Source of the DNA: Primulina eburnea
Taxonomy: Eukaryota > Streptophyta > Magnoliopsida > Lamiales > Gesneriaceae
Assembly: GCF_022965805.1 (NCBI RefSeq)
Contig: NC_133114.1
Location: 8,328,261-8,392,260 of the forward strand
Reading direction: 5' to 3'
DNA: 64,000 nucleotides
The position numbers and the translations under genes are program-made. The notes under the pieces were generated by a model. The model did not search any database, was not told the origin of the DNA, and worked only from the letters and a program-made list of their open reading frames with translations. Below, piece after piece: positions 11,611 through 24,096 of the stretch (position 1 is the first letter of the stretch; every line of letters starts with the position of its first letter).

Positions 11611-11927
11611 TCATAAGATAGCCTCCGGAAGTCGAATCTTGGCGGTTTGAATCTTGGTAGCTTGTAAGAAGAGTTGTTGAGGAATATCAATTGTATGTAA
11701 GCTTGATCTTGGTTCAGGTTGGGACAACGTTAAAGATCCCGTCAATGCTAACAATGGTTCTAATAAAAAAGCTCGATTTTCGCTTCTTCGCTTCTTTTCT
11801 GTCCTTATTTCTTCTAGCAAAGCGTTGCTCGTTTCAATTCCTGCTAGATATGAAACATAGTTAAGGTAATAATCTATATCTACAACGTCTATGTATGTAT
11901 TTGTGTGCTGTGTGTGTATATATATAT

Positions 11928-11975
<48 letters not shown>

Positions 11976-14900
11976 TAGTTCACCTGAGAGATGAGCCCCA
12001 TGAACGTAGCCGTTGAACTTCTCGCTAGTATGTTCACCGGTGAAAAATATCCGACCCACCGGACACTGAAACAAGATCACATGCATTAATACAAATTATA
12101 TATATATATATATATAATCAAATCCTAAAGAGGAATCCGGAATTGAGGAATTTAATCCATGAACAATTGATAGAGCATCAGATTCAACTATGACATAAGA
12201 TCTTAAAACTGATAAGTAAAGAAAAAAAAAAGCAAGGTACAAACCTTAATATCGTCGACAAGTTGAGTATCGACGTAAATCGGGTAGTTACTATAGCTTC
12301 CTCTCTGAAAACGATTGTTCCACCAGCGAGGGACGATTATGTCGGTTGCGTCCGGAATGTCGGGACCAAACATGTTTCTCAGCACTTCCATGGCTTCTTC
12401 CATCGTCGCTCGATCTGATTGCGCTTCGATTCGTTTAGATTCTCCGTTTGTCAAAGTCACGACGAGAATGTTGCATCCCGGGTACGCATTCTCCATGTTC
12501 TGATCATAAAATAACGGTAGCTAGTCGTTAAAAATCATATTCAACCGAAAAATATACGATTTTATATATGAAACATTCTTATAGTTGAATTCAATATTGA
12601 GCAGATAGAGGAGCCAACCGCTAACTAATAATGCACATAAAAATTATATAATATAATTTATTATTTTTTAAAAAAAGAATAATATAATATAATAAGAAAA
12701 TACTAATAATTTACCTGCCAAAACGTGTAGTATCCTCTTCGTTCGTGGGCGTAGATAAAAAATTCTTTGCCAGGACCAGTGGGCCAAAATTTGCTTGGAA
12801 ATTTGAGGAATACCTTTGTGTACACCGTAATATCACAACTTGCTATGGCTTCTGTTTTCCATTTCTGTCACATTGTTTAATTATATTATATTATATATAT
12901 ATATATATATATATCTTATATAAATGTTTGTTATACATTATTATCATATCTTATATTAAAATTTAATGTGTATTCACGTTTTGCATCTGTCACCTATACA
13001 GATAAGACAAAAGCATCATTGAATTACACTAAACAAATAGTTTACCATTTAAATAAACATTATCTGGCGACCAACTGCTGACAACGTTTGATTACACGTA
13101 AACATTGCTTTTAGTTTAATATTGAAAGAGGGAAAAAAAACTTCTGGATCCATTGAGGGACAGCACATAGATATTACACGAAACTCAACTACATATCTAA
13201 AACGAGTCGAGTGGAATGATATTAAGCTTAAACTCAGCTCGTGTAATTACATGCATTTTTGTTAGTAAAGTTATGAATAATCAATTATAAAATGTAATTT
13301 TTTTTAAAAAAAGATTTCCAGGAGAGAAAGGAGCTTACTGGGAGAGGTGGTAAGATTTTGATGAGTTGGCTTTGGAGAACACCAATGCTCACGGACAAGA
13401 TCGCGTAGTCGGCTTCGTAAACGGAACCATCCTCGGTTTTCAACACGACCATGTTTCTCGAATTATGCAACTCCCGTACTACCTGAACCGAATTTCGTCG
13501 AATCAAAGGTTCATTCATATATAGTATTTTGTATTTATATTCAGATTGACATGGAAAAACAGTAGTATTTTGTTGATGTGTGCAAATCCAAGAAATGTCA
13601 ACATATTAAAACAAATTAGTAAAAGACAAATTTTGAGATTTTGGGATAAATTCAAGAATTAATTATAAAGAGGGAATCGGCTGCCTAATTTTTCTGTTTT
13701 CTTAAATATTTGATATGACGGCCTACCTAAGAAGCATCATGTTGCACAAAGAAAATTAAATAAAAAATTTAATTAATTGGGGACCCCTAAGAATTGTAGA
13801 TGAACTAAGCATTAGCTCCAACTCCCATTTCTCTCCACACAAACGTACACCTTGTGAATTATTGAAGAGATTTTTCTAAATTTTATTGCAACACGTTTTC
13901 TATTTTCTATCCATCAATTTTATAAGAAAAAGAAATTTCTGGGAAATCATAAAATAATCTTCTCTTCAAGATTCATAAAAACAAAGTTGTCCTCAACAAT
14001 CACATCAAACCATATAGATATTTTTTTATTACAACACGCGGGGAAAGATGATCGAATTGAACCCGGAGAGAGGAACCAGCTAATCTAGTCGGGTGAGATC
14101 ACTGAGCTACAACCACGGTCTCCATCAAAGTATATATTTACTCCTACTTTTATAGAAAATAATTAAAAATCTAATTTCACACACATATATATAATTTGAT
14201 ACGTAACACTCAGCGATATACGCAGACGTAGATACGATTAATAGATATCATATCAAAATTGTACATATATAATACGAGAAAATAACATAAACTAACCTTG
14301 TTGAGTTTTAAACGATTGTCCAAGATTTGACCCTCGGAGGTAAAAAGAAAGGTCTCCGCCATTTTATAAAGCAAGGACTCGTATCCTCTTTCATCTGCCA
14401 CCAGAAATTCCCTCTCACCAAAAGCTACGTACGTCGAAATTGGTTCCACCTCTATATATTCAAAATATAATTTAAAAAATAATATTTATATTATTGACTA
14501 AATATATTTTTAAAAATATAAGTAAAATTTTGACCTGCCATTTCAAAGTCATGCAGAATGAAGTCAATCGCCAGCTCTAATGGAGTCTTTGGAACTCTGT
14601 CACATTACATTTTATCAGAATTAGGACCAACCAATGAATATATTATATATATAATATAAAATCCTGTAAAATTATATTCTGTTTATTAGAAAAATGACTC
14701 ATTAATTAAGGCTTACGATGCCGTTTCGTCATTATATTCTTGAATGGCTTGTTCGTAGCTTAGCTTCACAATTGCGGCATCCACGGCCTTCTTGTATGAG
14801 TCTGCGGCTACACTGCTTGGAAATATTTTCCCACTAAACAAATAAAAAAATTATTATATTTAATTATTATCCTATCCTTGACCAGTTTCATTATCAAGAA

Positions 14901-15022
14901 CAAGTAATAATTATAAGATAACCATAAATTATGATTAAAAATAAATTGATTAAGATGGGTAAATTTTTAGATTAACTGTATTTGGTTTCTAAAAGTATCA
15001 ATATATATAGTTAAAAAAGACA

Positions 15023-15099
<77 letters not shown>

Positions 15100-15903
15100 C
15101 AATTTTGATTAATCGTAGTAATCTATACGTCTACACAGTAAATATATATAAATATATCAGAAATGAACAGTATATCAAAATTATATATGCTAACGTATGT
15201 GCATGCATCGATTGATATTAGTAAATATTAAGTGGAATATCGGTAAACAATAATTATAATATAACTCGTTTCGTAAAAAAAATAAAAAAATTGTGTATAT
15301 ATGTATGGGTACGCATATGAAAAGCTGGAAATTATCGAAATTAAAATCACCATTAATTTCAAAATTTATAAGTCACCAAATGTTATTATATATATAATCT
15401 TTTAAAAATATATAATTAAGAATTTGGAATTAATTAAGTTAAAAATAATTACCTGTTATCGTAGATATTGTATCGAGCGTGGCTGTAATCGGAGAAGCAG
15501 GTGCGGAGGTTGTGTTGGCGGGCGAGATCCCAAACGGGATTCGATTTTTTCCCGCCGACTCCGGCGATCCATCCGGCGCCGAGCTCCACCGTCACGCCTC
15601 CGAACTCCTCCTTCTTCATCCTCCCGCCTATCCTGTCCGACGCCTCCAGTATAACCACGTCCTCCACGCCATTCTCCGCCAGAACCTTCGCCGCCGTCAT
15701 CCCTACGTGAAATCACAAGCACATGCAAATCATTCGTCAGAATCAAATCAATTCAACCAAAAGAACTCAAAGAAATTAAAGATTCTCGTCATGTTTGAAG
15801 GACTTTCGGGCATCATCAAGGAATTGGACTGCAATAAATTAAAATATGTACCTGAAATTCCGGCTCCGACGATGATAACCGAGCATCGATTCTGGTTACC
15901 CAT
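11611..15903 (-). CDS. PAO1: polyamine oxidase, AtPAO1-type, ten exons, 498 aa
   Basis: This is an FAD-dependent amine oxidase that oxidises spermine-type polyamines, releasing H2O2. Exons on the minus strand are 15903-15852, 15702-15453, 14833-14717, 14596-14535, 14451-14297, 13482-13339, 12864-12715, 12499-12245, 12065-11984 and 11840-11611. All nine introns are GT-AG, phases agree, and the total is 1497 nt including TGA. Visible motifs are the Rossmann motif GAGISG (residues 13-18), the ribose-binding E37, RIGGR (41-45), ELGAGW (57-62), YTKVFLKFP with the conserved flavin-site lysine K277, [15 protein letters not shown], and the C-terminal FAD motif [14 protein letters not shown] (405-418). 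There is no signal peptide and no peroxisomal C-terminal tripeptide, so I infer a cytosolic enzyme like Arabidopsis PAO1 rather than apoplastic maize PAO. Sequence recall favours the PAO1 clade strongly; substrate preference is inferred. Introns carry long AT repeats and a SINE but no exon is damaged. Confidence 0.95.
11918..11972. repeat. (TA)n microsatellite, intron 9 of the oxidase gene
   Basis: A run of alternating T and A with one break ends 12 bp from the donor site of exon 9. Confidence 0.9.
14024..14128 (-). mobile_element. tRNA-derived SINE in intron 5 of the polyamine oxidase gene
   Basis: On the minus strand the segment starts near GACCGTGGTTGTAGCTCAGT. It has an RNA polymerase III A box (GTAGCTCAGTGATCTCACCC, 14110-14091) and a B box (GGGTTCAATTCGAT, 14064-14051), correctly spaced as in a tRNA. 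It then runs into a short unrelated tail ending in an A-run. This is the layout of a plant SINE. It lies between exons 5 and 6, in the same orientation as the gene. Edges are approximate. Confidence 0.75.
15027..15097. repeat. (TA)n microsatellite, intron 2 of the oxidase gene
   Basis: About 70 bp of uninterrupted alternating AT lies within the 619-bp second intron. Confidence 0.95.
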
Positions 15904-16018
15904 GAAAAATTCGAAAGAGGAGAGTGAAATGAATGTGAATGGTAGAATAATTGATGAAGAAGACGGAGAGATTTGGTGTATTTGAGTTTCGTGATGATGG
16001 AGAATAATGGACAGAGGC

Positions 16019-16026
16019 TATTTATA
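16019..16026 (-). promoter_or_regulatory. TATA box of the polyamine oxidase gene
   Basis: TATAAATA on the minus strand lies 116 bp upstream of the start codon at 15903. This places transcription start near 15990 and a 5' UTR of roughly 85-90 nt. The call is by pattern and spacing only. Confidence 0.6.
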
Positions 16027-16671
16027 GAGAGGAATCCTTTGCTTTCTATCTTCTTGGTTTGGACTCTTTCCGACATCTTTCCTTTTCGGCTTAAATTAAC
16101 TAAAAATATTAAACAGGCACACTCAAATTTTGAGTAGAAATGAAAATGGGTCGGATTCGTTAGGTTTTTAGATCCGATTTGACTTATATCCAAAGTTTAA
16201 TGTATTGTATCAATTAAACTATTATATTTATAATTTTTTTGGCAATTTTTTTATTAGCATGGTTATAAGAAAAATTAAACAAACTATTTCAATAAGGATC
16301 TTGTTACAAAATTAATTAATCAAATTAACTAGTCAAACATAATAGGATATAAGCTGATATATTTTTGGTGCTTGAACAATTTACCTACAAACAAACAATG
16401 ACATAAAATTTATCAAATGATATAACTTTCTATATTATTAATTTGCATTATTCCACAACAAATGACGAGAATGATATGACTAGAAACATAAACATATAGT
16501 ATAGCATATATATTGAAACACAAGAACATTTGTGAGACAGTTGTAATGCCCGAGATTTTGATTCTATTAATATGAGATTATTGAATTTAAATAGATATAA
16601 TTATAGACGGGCTATGACGAGATCAGATTGACCAAAACTTATGAAGGGTGCAAGTTTTAGACAGAACTGTT

Positions 16672-16851
16672 GGCGCCCGAGCGGTAGGAAATGACCGCCC
16701 GAGCGCCAGTGTTTAACAAGAAAAGTGCTCGGACAGAAAGTATAGCGCCCGAGCGGTAGAATATTACCGTCCGAGCGCCAGTGGATATCAAATATAAGTC
16801 TCGGACAGAGGGTTCCGCGCTCGAGCGGTAATGTGCGACCGCCCGAGCGCC
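16672..16851. repeat. three GC-rich imperfect hairpins in the solo LTR
   Basis: Units at about 16672-16707, 16745-16779 and 16815-16851 each pair a GCGCCCGAGCGGTA-like arm with a TACCGCCCGAGCGCC-like arm around an AT-rich loop. They are spaced about 70 bp apart, each with a GGACAGA-like motif nearby. Confidence 0.85.
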
Positions 16852-17796
16852 GCTGGATAAACATGAAGAGCAAGCCACTTGTCTTGACCTCGCAAACAGA
16901 TGTATATATATGGTAAGTCCCTTCATTTCCTTCAGAAGAAAACCGAGAAAGGGTCAGGGGAAAGTTATAGAAAATCCTTACGCCTTTTGTGAGAAATCCG
17001 TCTGTCCGAATTGTAATCTGACTTCAGTACTGTAATCCTATCAACGTAGGCTACAACTTGACGTAAGTTTTGCTACGTTTTGACATGCTTTGAAATTATG
17101 TCATTTTCAGAATTGATTAGGATTCATATATGATGTTCTTGATATGTTAGACATCGTAGAATCGAAGTCAGATTAAGAAATAGCTTGATTATAGAATTAT
17201 TATGAATTTTCAGAATATATCGGTTGATATTGGAAAGATTTGGATTGTTGATTGATTTTCGATTGTATTGGATATGTGTTATGGATTGTAACTGTTATTT
17301 GGTGATGTTGTATTGACGGAGATACTGAGATTGTACCGTTATACCGTTGATTTTGAATTAAATCCAGATTAATCATATTCAGTGTTGAAGTGAGAATGGA
17401 ACATTGATATTATGATTATCAATATGTCATTTCAGATTTACAGAGACAGTCTTGAGTTCAGAACAGAGATTGCTTCAGACCGGGACTACAAACGGAAGGT
17501 ATAAGTCAATGTGGTATTAGGAGATCGACTTGAGTCGGTTGAGACTTGAGTTTCCCTAAATCACATACTTTACTTTATTGCATCGATATTTGCATGTATT
17601 TGATTGATATACTTGTTCTCTTGATATATAGATAGAAGGTATCAGATTACTTGTTCTCTTGATATATAGACAACAGGTATTAGTCGATTAATCTTGTAAC
17701 AGAAGTGCCTGATAGTGGTGGGATCGCCACGGGCACATTGCACGATGTTACATGTCTATTGGCGATAGATTCAAAGTCTGTCACCGGAGGATTGGT

Positions 17797-18051
17797 TATC
17801 GATGTGGATAGAATTTGGGTTTCTTCTATTAATGTTGATCGGTATCGTATCGGTGTGGATAGAATTGGAGCTTCTTCTATTACTGGTGATCGATATTATA
17901 TCGGTGTGGATAGAATTAGAGTTCCTTCTATTACTGGTGATCGATACCATATCGATGTGGATAGAATCAGACCTTTTTCTATTTCTGGTGATCGATACCT
18001 TATCGACGTGGATAGAACTGGAGTCTTTTCTATAACTGTTGGTCGATATAG
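17797..18051 (+). repeat. 51-bp minisatellite, five copies
   Basis: Five diverged units each begin TATCGRTGTGGATAGAAT and end near GGTGATCGATA. Because 51 is divisible by three, it keeps a 133-codon frame open (17705-18106). That frame is a by-product of the repeat and not a likely gene. Confidence 0.9.
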
Positions 18052-18583
18052 GAATGCCAACTTCTGGAAAATCGGGATCCCTAGACTAGGATTGAGTCTA
18101 GTCTAAATTGAGTAGCTACGAGTATTGTCGACAGTTTGATATTAGTTATGTTTCAGATTTTGATACATATTGCTATTAACTGTTACATGCTTTATATTTG
18201 TTTATATGATTGCATGTTTCGTTGATTTATACTGGGATTTATTCTCACCGGAATTATCCGGCTGTCGTCTTGTCTGTATGTGTACATGACAACATGTGGG
18301 ACAAGTTCAGGGTTGAGGAGATGAAGAGAGATCGTGATTAGAGTGGAGATTCCGGACTCTGATTAGAGATAGGGTTGGACACTTGATATTAGCTGTTAAA
18401 CCTTAGTTGAATAAATGTATGTGATACAGGATTTGTACTTTTATATACTGAGATGTATATATGTTTTTATGTCACTACGTTCCGCATTATTTTAAAAAAA
18501 ATTTAGACCCTGTTTATTATAATTGATTAATTAGTCCCAATGATGATTAAGAACATGATTAGCGTCCGGGTCCCCACAACAGT

Positions 18584-20923
18584 CTTATGAGTCAATTTTG
18601 TGATACATATATAATGTTTGTGTCATTCATGAAAAAAATTTGGAGTACAGTTTTCTCGCAACCAAAACGCATCGGAAGTTTTAAAAATTTGTTTCGACGT
18701 TCGAAATGCTTCTCGGGCGTCATATGAATTTAAAGATCTATAGGATATTTAGAATTGTTATCTTTACATATTTAACACTAGCTCCAAACTATTTCGAATT
18801 TTAAGCTTATATAGTCATTCTTGTATATTTATATAGTCATTCTTGTATATTTCTTCGAACGAATCTCACTCATTTTGATCGCCTAATCAATTCCACGATT
18901 GGAGGCTATATTCTTTGTTTGGATCGCAGTAGAAATCTCAAATGTGTTAAGGTGGAGACTCACAAATTTCAGAAATCTGGAATCTGTCCGACGACTGTGG
19001 AAGCACAAGGCCGAAAATTTTGAAGAAAAATTTCCGTAATGGCCGATACTTTCAGGAGGATAGGAGAGGAGGAATTTTTTTGTGTATTTTTATGCCTTAT
19101 GTTGTGTGTTGTGTTATCAATTTTCATAACATATTTATTAAAAATACACAAGTCCTATGTGACTAAGATTCATAGTCTTAGTGTCTTTAGGACTCTTACT
19201 TTTCATTAATTAAATTACATAATGTATTAATCAAATTTTGATAATGCATGATATATTTTTATATACGCATATTTATATTTCCATATAAAGTATGTGTGTA
19301 TATATATTAATACATCTACATATATACATTTGCTATATGCATGGACACATTAATTAAAATTAAAAATTAATTTTTAATTGTCTTAATTAACTTATTAGTA
19401 AATTATTCTAGATCTCTTTAAAATAGTTTATTAGAATATTGTACATATTAGTAGTCACTATTACTAATACTATTATTTAATAAGTAAATTTAAAATTCAT
19501 TAAATGAATAATTGTGAACTCATTATAATTCTCATCGACGATCTGACAGCGCAAATTTATCAAGGATACAAATCTTGTTCATATAATATTGAAAATTCAA
19601 AATTTCGAAGATCAAAATTTTCACTGATCCATTTTTTGCAGTTGATTGTTTTGTGAACTCTTTCACCAAGACAGACAATTCAACTATTTTTACTCGATTA
19701 GTAGTTAAACTAAATTCCATTTCTTTCATCATATTGAATCAATTTATACACTCTTTTATAAGCATTTTGTTTGATCTCCATCAAACCACAGTCGCCAAAT
19801 TCAACTCCTTGAACTTTGAATATCTCGACGGGAACACAAAATCTAATACTTGTGTAACCTTCAATGGTTCATGGATACAACTAGTTGTAGGTTCACACAT
19901 CCATATGATTCAAAATAACATTTATTCTTATTCTGGCTTACTCTAATTAGCCCTTGATTAAGAATGTCAGAACTCGTTTCTGATTGCACCGATCGGATTA
20001 TGGTAAGAGCGTCTAGTAGCATCTTCTCATGATCCTCTATGTATCGCTGATAGTACCTACAAGAATTTTAAGTTATAGTTAGTGTACATTACTGTCCATT
20101 CAACTCATATATCCAGATCGAATCAATAGACATTGGCATATCGAGAGTTGCATATGAATTCGATAACGATATAATGTATCTTTGAGTAATAATAATGACA
20201 TGGTATGTGCAATCGAGAAAACACCTATCTAAAATGCACATGTCTTACTCTAGACAGAGATTCCTTGTACTATCAACTCATTAGATCACATATGATATCT
20301 TCAACCGTAGGAAAACGGTGAATCTTTGACTACAATGTATTTTTAAAATATACCCAACCTCGCCAACTAATGACTCTCAATGGAGTTGTTAAACGGATCA
20401 AAGTGAATGCTAATACGTAGAACCTATATGTTATCCCGGGTCAAAGGATTAATGGTGTACAACCATAACCGCGAAGTATTCAACTCAATAAATGATTACC
20501 ACTTGGACAGACCGAGGGAGGGTTGTTCAGCGAATCATCAAATGATTACTCACTTGTACAAATCGACATCTCAATACCTTTATCAATGAAATATAATGTT
20601 TACATCAAATATATTAGTCTCAGCTCAAGCGATATTTATCTTTATTTTTGGCGGCTGATTTGACTAAGGACCTTTTAGAATATGTAGTATGCTTCCTAAC
20701 GAGTTTCACGATCTTATGTTGAGAGGCAAATCTCATGGTACCTTATAATAATATTGTTTTTACATTAGAATTAATAAAACTCAACCCACAAGTTGGCTCG
20801 CTGGACATTCTCTAACAAAAATAGTATTTTTTATTGAAAATATGTGGACGATTGACTCGTCTCACGAATAAAGATTCGTGAAATCATCTAACAAGAGACA
20901 TACTTATATTTAAAATATAAACA
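18584..20923. other. AT-rich intergenic stretch, possibly a degenerate LTR
   Basis: No coding family is recognised. The right part up to about 20816, read on the minus strand, begins TGTTAGAGAATGTCC like an LTR terminus. I could not find the other end or a duplication. At about 20850-20905 there is a decayed fragment of the GTGAGACCGTCTCAC repeat seen at 23600-24096. Confidence 0.4.
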
Positions 20924-20928
20924 GGTCG

Positions 20929-22512
20929 TGTGAGAACCCGGAATTTCCAGAGCAAATCATGTAAGAAATAAAAACTCGAAACTAAGCTCAAAACTTTCAT
21001 TCTAAATATAAAACTCAAATATTAACTTAAATGTTCAGCTAACTTGACTCGAGGAAGTAGCTCTGAAGCTTGGGTATTAGCTCAACGGGAAACTATGCTA
21101 TAGAAAATCGCATCAATCAAAGAATCGTCATCGGAGAAGTAAACCCCCAGCTCAAGGACTCAATCTTTCTGCTCAATGAAGCTCCACTATGCTTGTTCTA
21201 AAAGGATAAAAAAGGGAGCTAAAGGAGGAGCTAAAGGATTGAACAAATTAATTATGTAAGAAATGACCCTTTAGAAAATCTGTGTGACCCTTGGTGCTTG
21301 AGTTAACCTTGACCACAATTAATCCTTGCTTGGGCAACAAGGGGATCGGCTGAATGGGAGGTTAAAAGCCAACATTTTTCTATAAATACCATCTCATATC
21401 TCACAAAAATTACACTTCAAAAATCCTCCAAAGTCTCTCAAATTTTCGGCCCTCCCTCTCTACAAAAATTTCGGCCATCACTTAGCAAGGAGAAAGGAGG
21501 TTCGTCCCCGAGTTTCGTACTGGAGGATATTGTCAACACTGTAGGAAAACTCTGCCAAAAATTCGGTCATCACTTGGGCCGAATCCAGCAAGTTCGTTCG
21601 GCCAAGTTCTGCACATTCAAACCGTAACTTCAAAACACTGTAAGTGGGTTTTTTTTAGGTAGTTTATTGTATTTATGAAATAACATGACATGCTTATTTG
21701 TGTGTTATGATTTTCGAAATTTGGTGATTACATAATCTAAAATTTCGATCGATGACTGTTAAGTTTATTCTAAAATTTGATATTCTTTGACCCTGCCGAT
21801 TTCTGTCAAAATTATGAAAAGTTCTGTCCAATTAATCTGAGTTTGTGTTACACTGTTACAATTCGAGTTAGATATGGAACGATAATTGTAATTCTGTTCT
21901 AGCTCCCATCGGTGGGTATAAAACCGTGTTCTGTTCTAGCCCCCATCGATGGGTATAAAACCTTGTTCTGACCTCACCCCTTAGAGGACTAGCATATTGA
22001 GTACAATTTGACCATAGAAAATGAGAAGAGTAAGCGTTGCGTTTATTCTGATTTGCTTCTGAACTGCCCTGACTCGTTTGATAACCTTTATCTCATATTT
22101 GATTTGGTTCTGTTATGATAAGTTAAAATAAATAATTTTGAAAGTTTTTAAAAATATGTTTAAAAAAAATTAAGTTCTATATATATCTGTGAAAATCGAT
22201 CCTCACTTGCTGAGTTTTCCCAAAACGCTCATCCCTTACATCTTTTCCTAGATAACACTGAGGAACAAGTGAATGATGAAGAGGAAGAAGCATTCTGGGG
22301 TTGGTGAACGCATCGAGAAATCCAAGATTAAAAGTTGTATTTCCTCTGTATTTATTTCGCTTCCGCAACTCTGATGTAATTTTCCATTGTTATTGTAAAT
22401 ACAATCTTTATTTATGAAAAAGACTGGTTTGTTTTGATACGAGGCTTATTATTTTCAAGTAATTGTTAAACAATACCGGATGTAACCGACGCTTCGATCT
22501 AGGGGAGTGATA
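20929..22512 (+). mobile_element. solo LTR (gypsy-type), 1584 bp
   Basis: It starts TGTGAGAACCCGG and ends GGGGAGTGATA, the last bases probably decayed from TGACA. A perfect 5-bp duplication GGTCG flanks it (20924-20928 and 22513-22517). Inside are the CACTTGCTGAGTTTTCC segment typical of plant gypsy LTRs and a short tandem duplication with CATCGRTGGGTATAAAACC (about 21900-21970). No internal region remains. Confidence 0.85.
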
Positions 22513-22764
22513 GGTCGGATAATTGATCGAGTCATATATGATCTGCTCCACCTGTATCCATACGAGTACAAGATTTAATGCACATACCAACCCCATACCC
22601 ATTTTAGCTGATCCATATGTACAAAATGGTATTTTTGGGTTGAACACGGGTACAAATTTTGGTACTCTTTATACCTGGACCCATGGGTTTTTTTTAAAAA
22701 TAATTCAAATTTTAAAATTAATTTCAAAAGTAATTTAAAAAAAAAAACTTTTCAAAAATACCCT

Positions 22765-22880
22765 AATCCGCGCTTACGAAGCGCGGACACTGCCCACGTG
22801 GAGCAGCGTCCGTGCTCCGTAAGCGCGGACCCTGCAAACGTGGAGCAGCGTCCGTGCTTACGAAGCGCGGATGGTAATTG
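22765..22880. repeat. cluster of GC-rich palindromic repeats
   Basis: CGCGCTTACGAAGCGCG-type palindromes occur twice, and a related GCTCCGTAAGCGCGGA lies between them. The blocks are separated by a repeated ACGTGGAGCAGCGTCCGTGCT segment. This island of high GC sits in very AT-rich DNA and is followed by GCGACGGACTTTAGCGACGG, which recalls CACTA-type subterminal repeats. I found no element ends. Confidence 0.7.
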
Positions 22881-23597
22881 CGACGGACTTTAGCGACGGA
22901 ATTTATAACACAGCCGTCGACATCTTTAGTTGGAGGTATTCTTGTTTGATTCTATTATTTATAATATATCTCTTGTACAACTGATTTTTTGTTAGTAATT
23001 ATTTTCGAAGAATGTTGAATTTTATATAAAATTATATATGAACACTTATATTGAAAATATTTGTATTTATTGTATTATAATTTTTAATTATTGTTTAGAT
23101 GATGTATATTATCCGTTTCAGACGAACATTCGCTTTTGCTATAAATTAATTAAATTAAATATAATGCCATATATATATATATATATATATATTATTTTAT
23201 TTTCTTTTAAAAACGAAGAATTATTTATCTAAAAAAGTAAAACGAAAAAAAATTGTACTAAAACTTGGGCAATGTACCATGGATTATTGACTTATAAAAA
23301 AATTAATTTAAAAGCTACAAAATAATAATGGAAATAATTATAAATTAAAGGGCTGTCGGTATAATTGTGCATTTTTTCTTTAAATAAAAAAAAACAAATA
23401 TATGAATTAAAGCAATCATCGCGTTTGAAGTCAAAATAAAACGTGGAAACGAGTCAATGATCGAAGACGTGTGACAGTGGAACAAACAAAAATATGTTAA
23501 ACGTTTTTTTTAATTTACACCTTTAGGAATATTAAAAAAAAAATCTTGACATTTTTTTAAATAAGGTCATTTATTTGTGTGTGTGTTTTTTTTTTAA

Positions 23598-23775
23598 GAC
23601 TAAGTCTATTGTGAGACGATCTCATGAATCTTTATCTGTGAGACGTGTCAAACTTACCGATATTTACAATAAAAAGTAATACTTTTATCATAAATATTAG
23701 TACTTTTTCTTGGATGACCTAAATAAGAGATATGTATCATAAAATACGATTTTCACACAAGTTTTTGTCTTATTT
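23598..23775. mobile_element. short palindromic repeat (MITE-like), copy 1
   Basis: This is a diverged copy of the element at 23925-24096. It has a TGTGAGACGATCTCA end, a CTGTGAGACGTGTCAA block, AATACTTTT cores and a TTCACACAAGTTTTTG right end. Confidence 0.65.
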
Positions 23776-23924
23776 TAATACATAGAAAAGAGACTACTTA
23801 TAATTGAATTATATATTGAGGTCCGAAGTTCGAACAATTTCGAAATAGAAAAGAAACAACTTATAACTCTCACTTTACATTAAGGTCCGAAATTTGAGCA
23901 ACATATCAAAATCGAGGAGTGAGT

Positions 23925-24096
23925 CTCATGTGAGACCGTCTCACGGATCATAATCCGTGAGACGGGTCAAATCTACCCATATTCACAATAAAAAATAATA
24001 CTCTTAGCATGAAAAGTAATACTTTTTCATGGGTGACCCAAATAAGAGATCCGTCTCACAAATACGAACAGTGAGACCGTCTCACATAAGTTTTTG
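23925..24096. mobile_element. short palindromic repeat (MITE-like), copy 2
   Basis: Both ends carry GTGAGACCGTCTCAC, itself a near-perfect palindrome, in inverted context (TATGTGAGACGG). The centre has paired AATACTYTTAGCATG and AGTAATACTTTTTCATG arms. It is non-coding. From memory, such elements are common in asterid genomes. Confidence 0.75.

Larger units (their letters stand above)
16542..18578 (+). mobile_element. solo LTR, same family as element G2
   Basis: The LTR starts TGTAATGCCCGAG and ends GGGTCCCCACA, flanked by a perfect 5-bp duplication ACAGT (16537-16541 and 18579-18583). Both ends match the LTRs of G2 (34975-36967, 40464-42452) in the opposite orientation. No internal region exists, so it arose by LTR-LTR recombination. 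It contains three GC-rich hairpin units (16672-16851) and a 51-bp minisatellite (17797-18051). Confidence 0.92.

Noticed and set aside
14024..14128. Functional tRNA gene
   Set aside because: A and B boxes are present but I cannot fold an acceptor stem or a proper anticodon arm; the 3' tail fits a SINE better.
15479..15985. 168-aa plus-strand frame
   Set aside because: It is antisense to exons 1-2 of the polyamine oxidase gene, whose splicing and motifs fully explain the region.
16657..16926. Two overlapping frames with repeated arginine- and serine-rich units
   Set aside because: They are translations of the GC-rich hairpin repeats in the LTR; the same happens at 36646-36928 and 42007-42413.
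17705..18106. 133-aa repetitive frame that looks like a repeat protein
   Set aside because: The 51-bp minisatellite (17 codons) keeps the frame open. Related LTRs lack the array and the frame.
18584..20816. Minus-strand LTR starting TGTTAGAGAATGTCC
   Set aside because: Only one terminus is recognisable; no matching end or target-site duplication was found.
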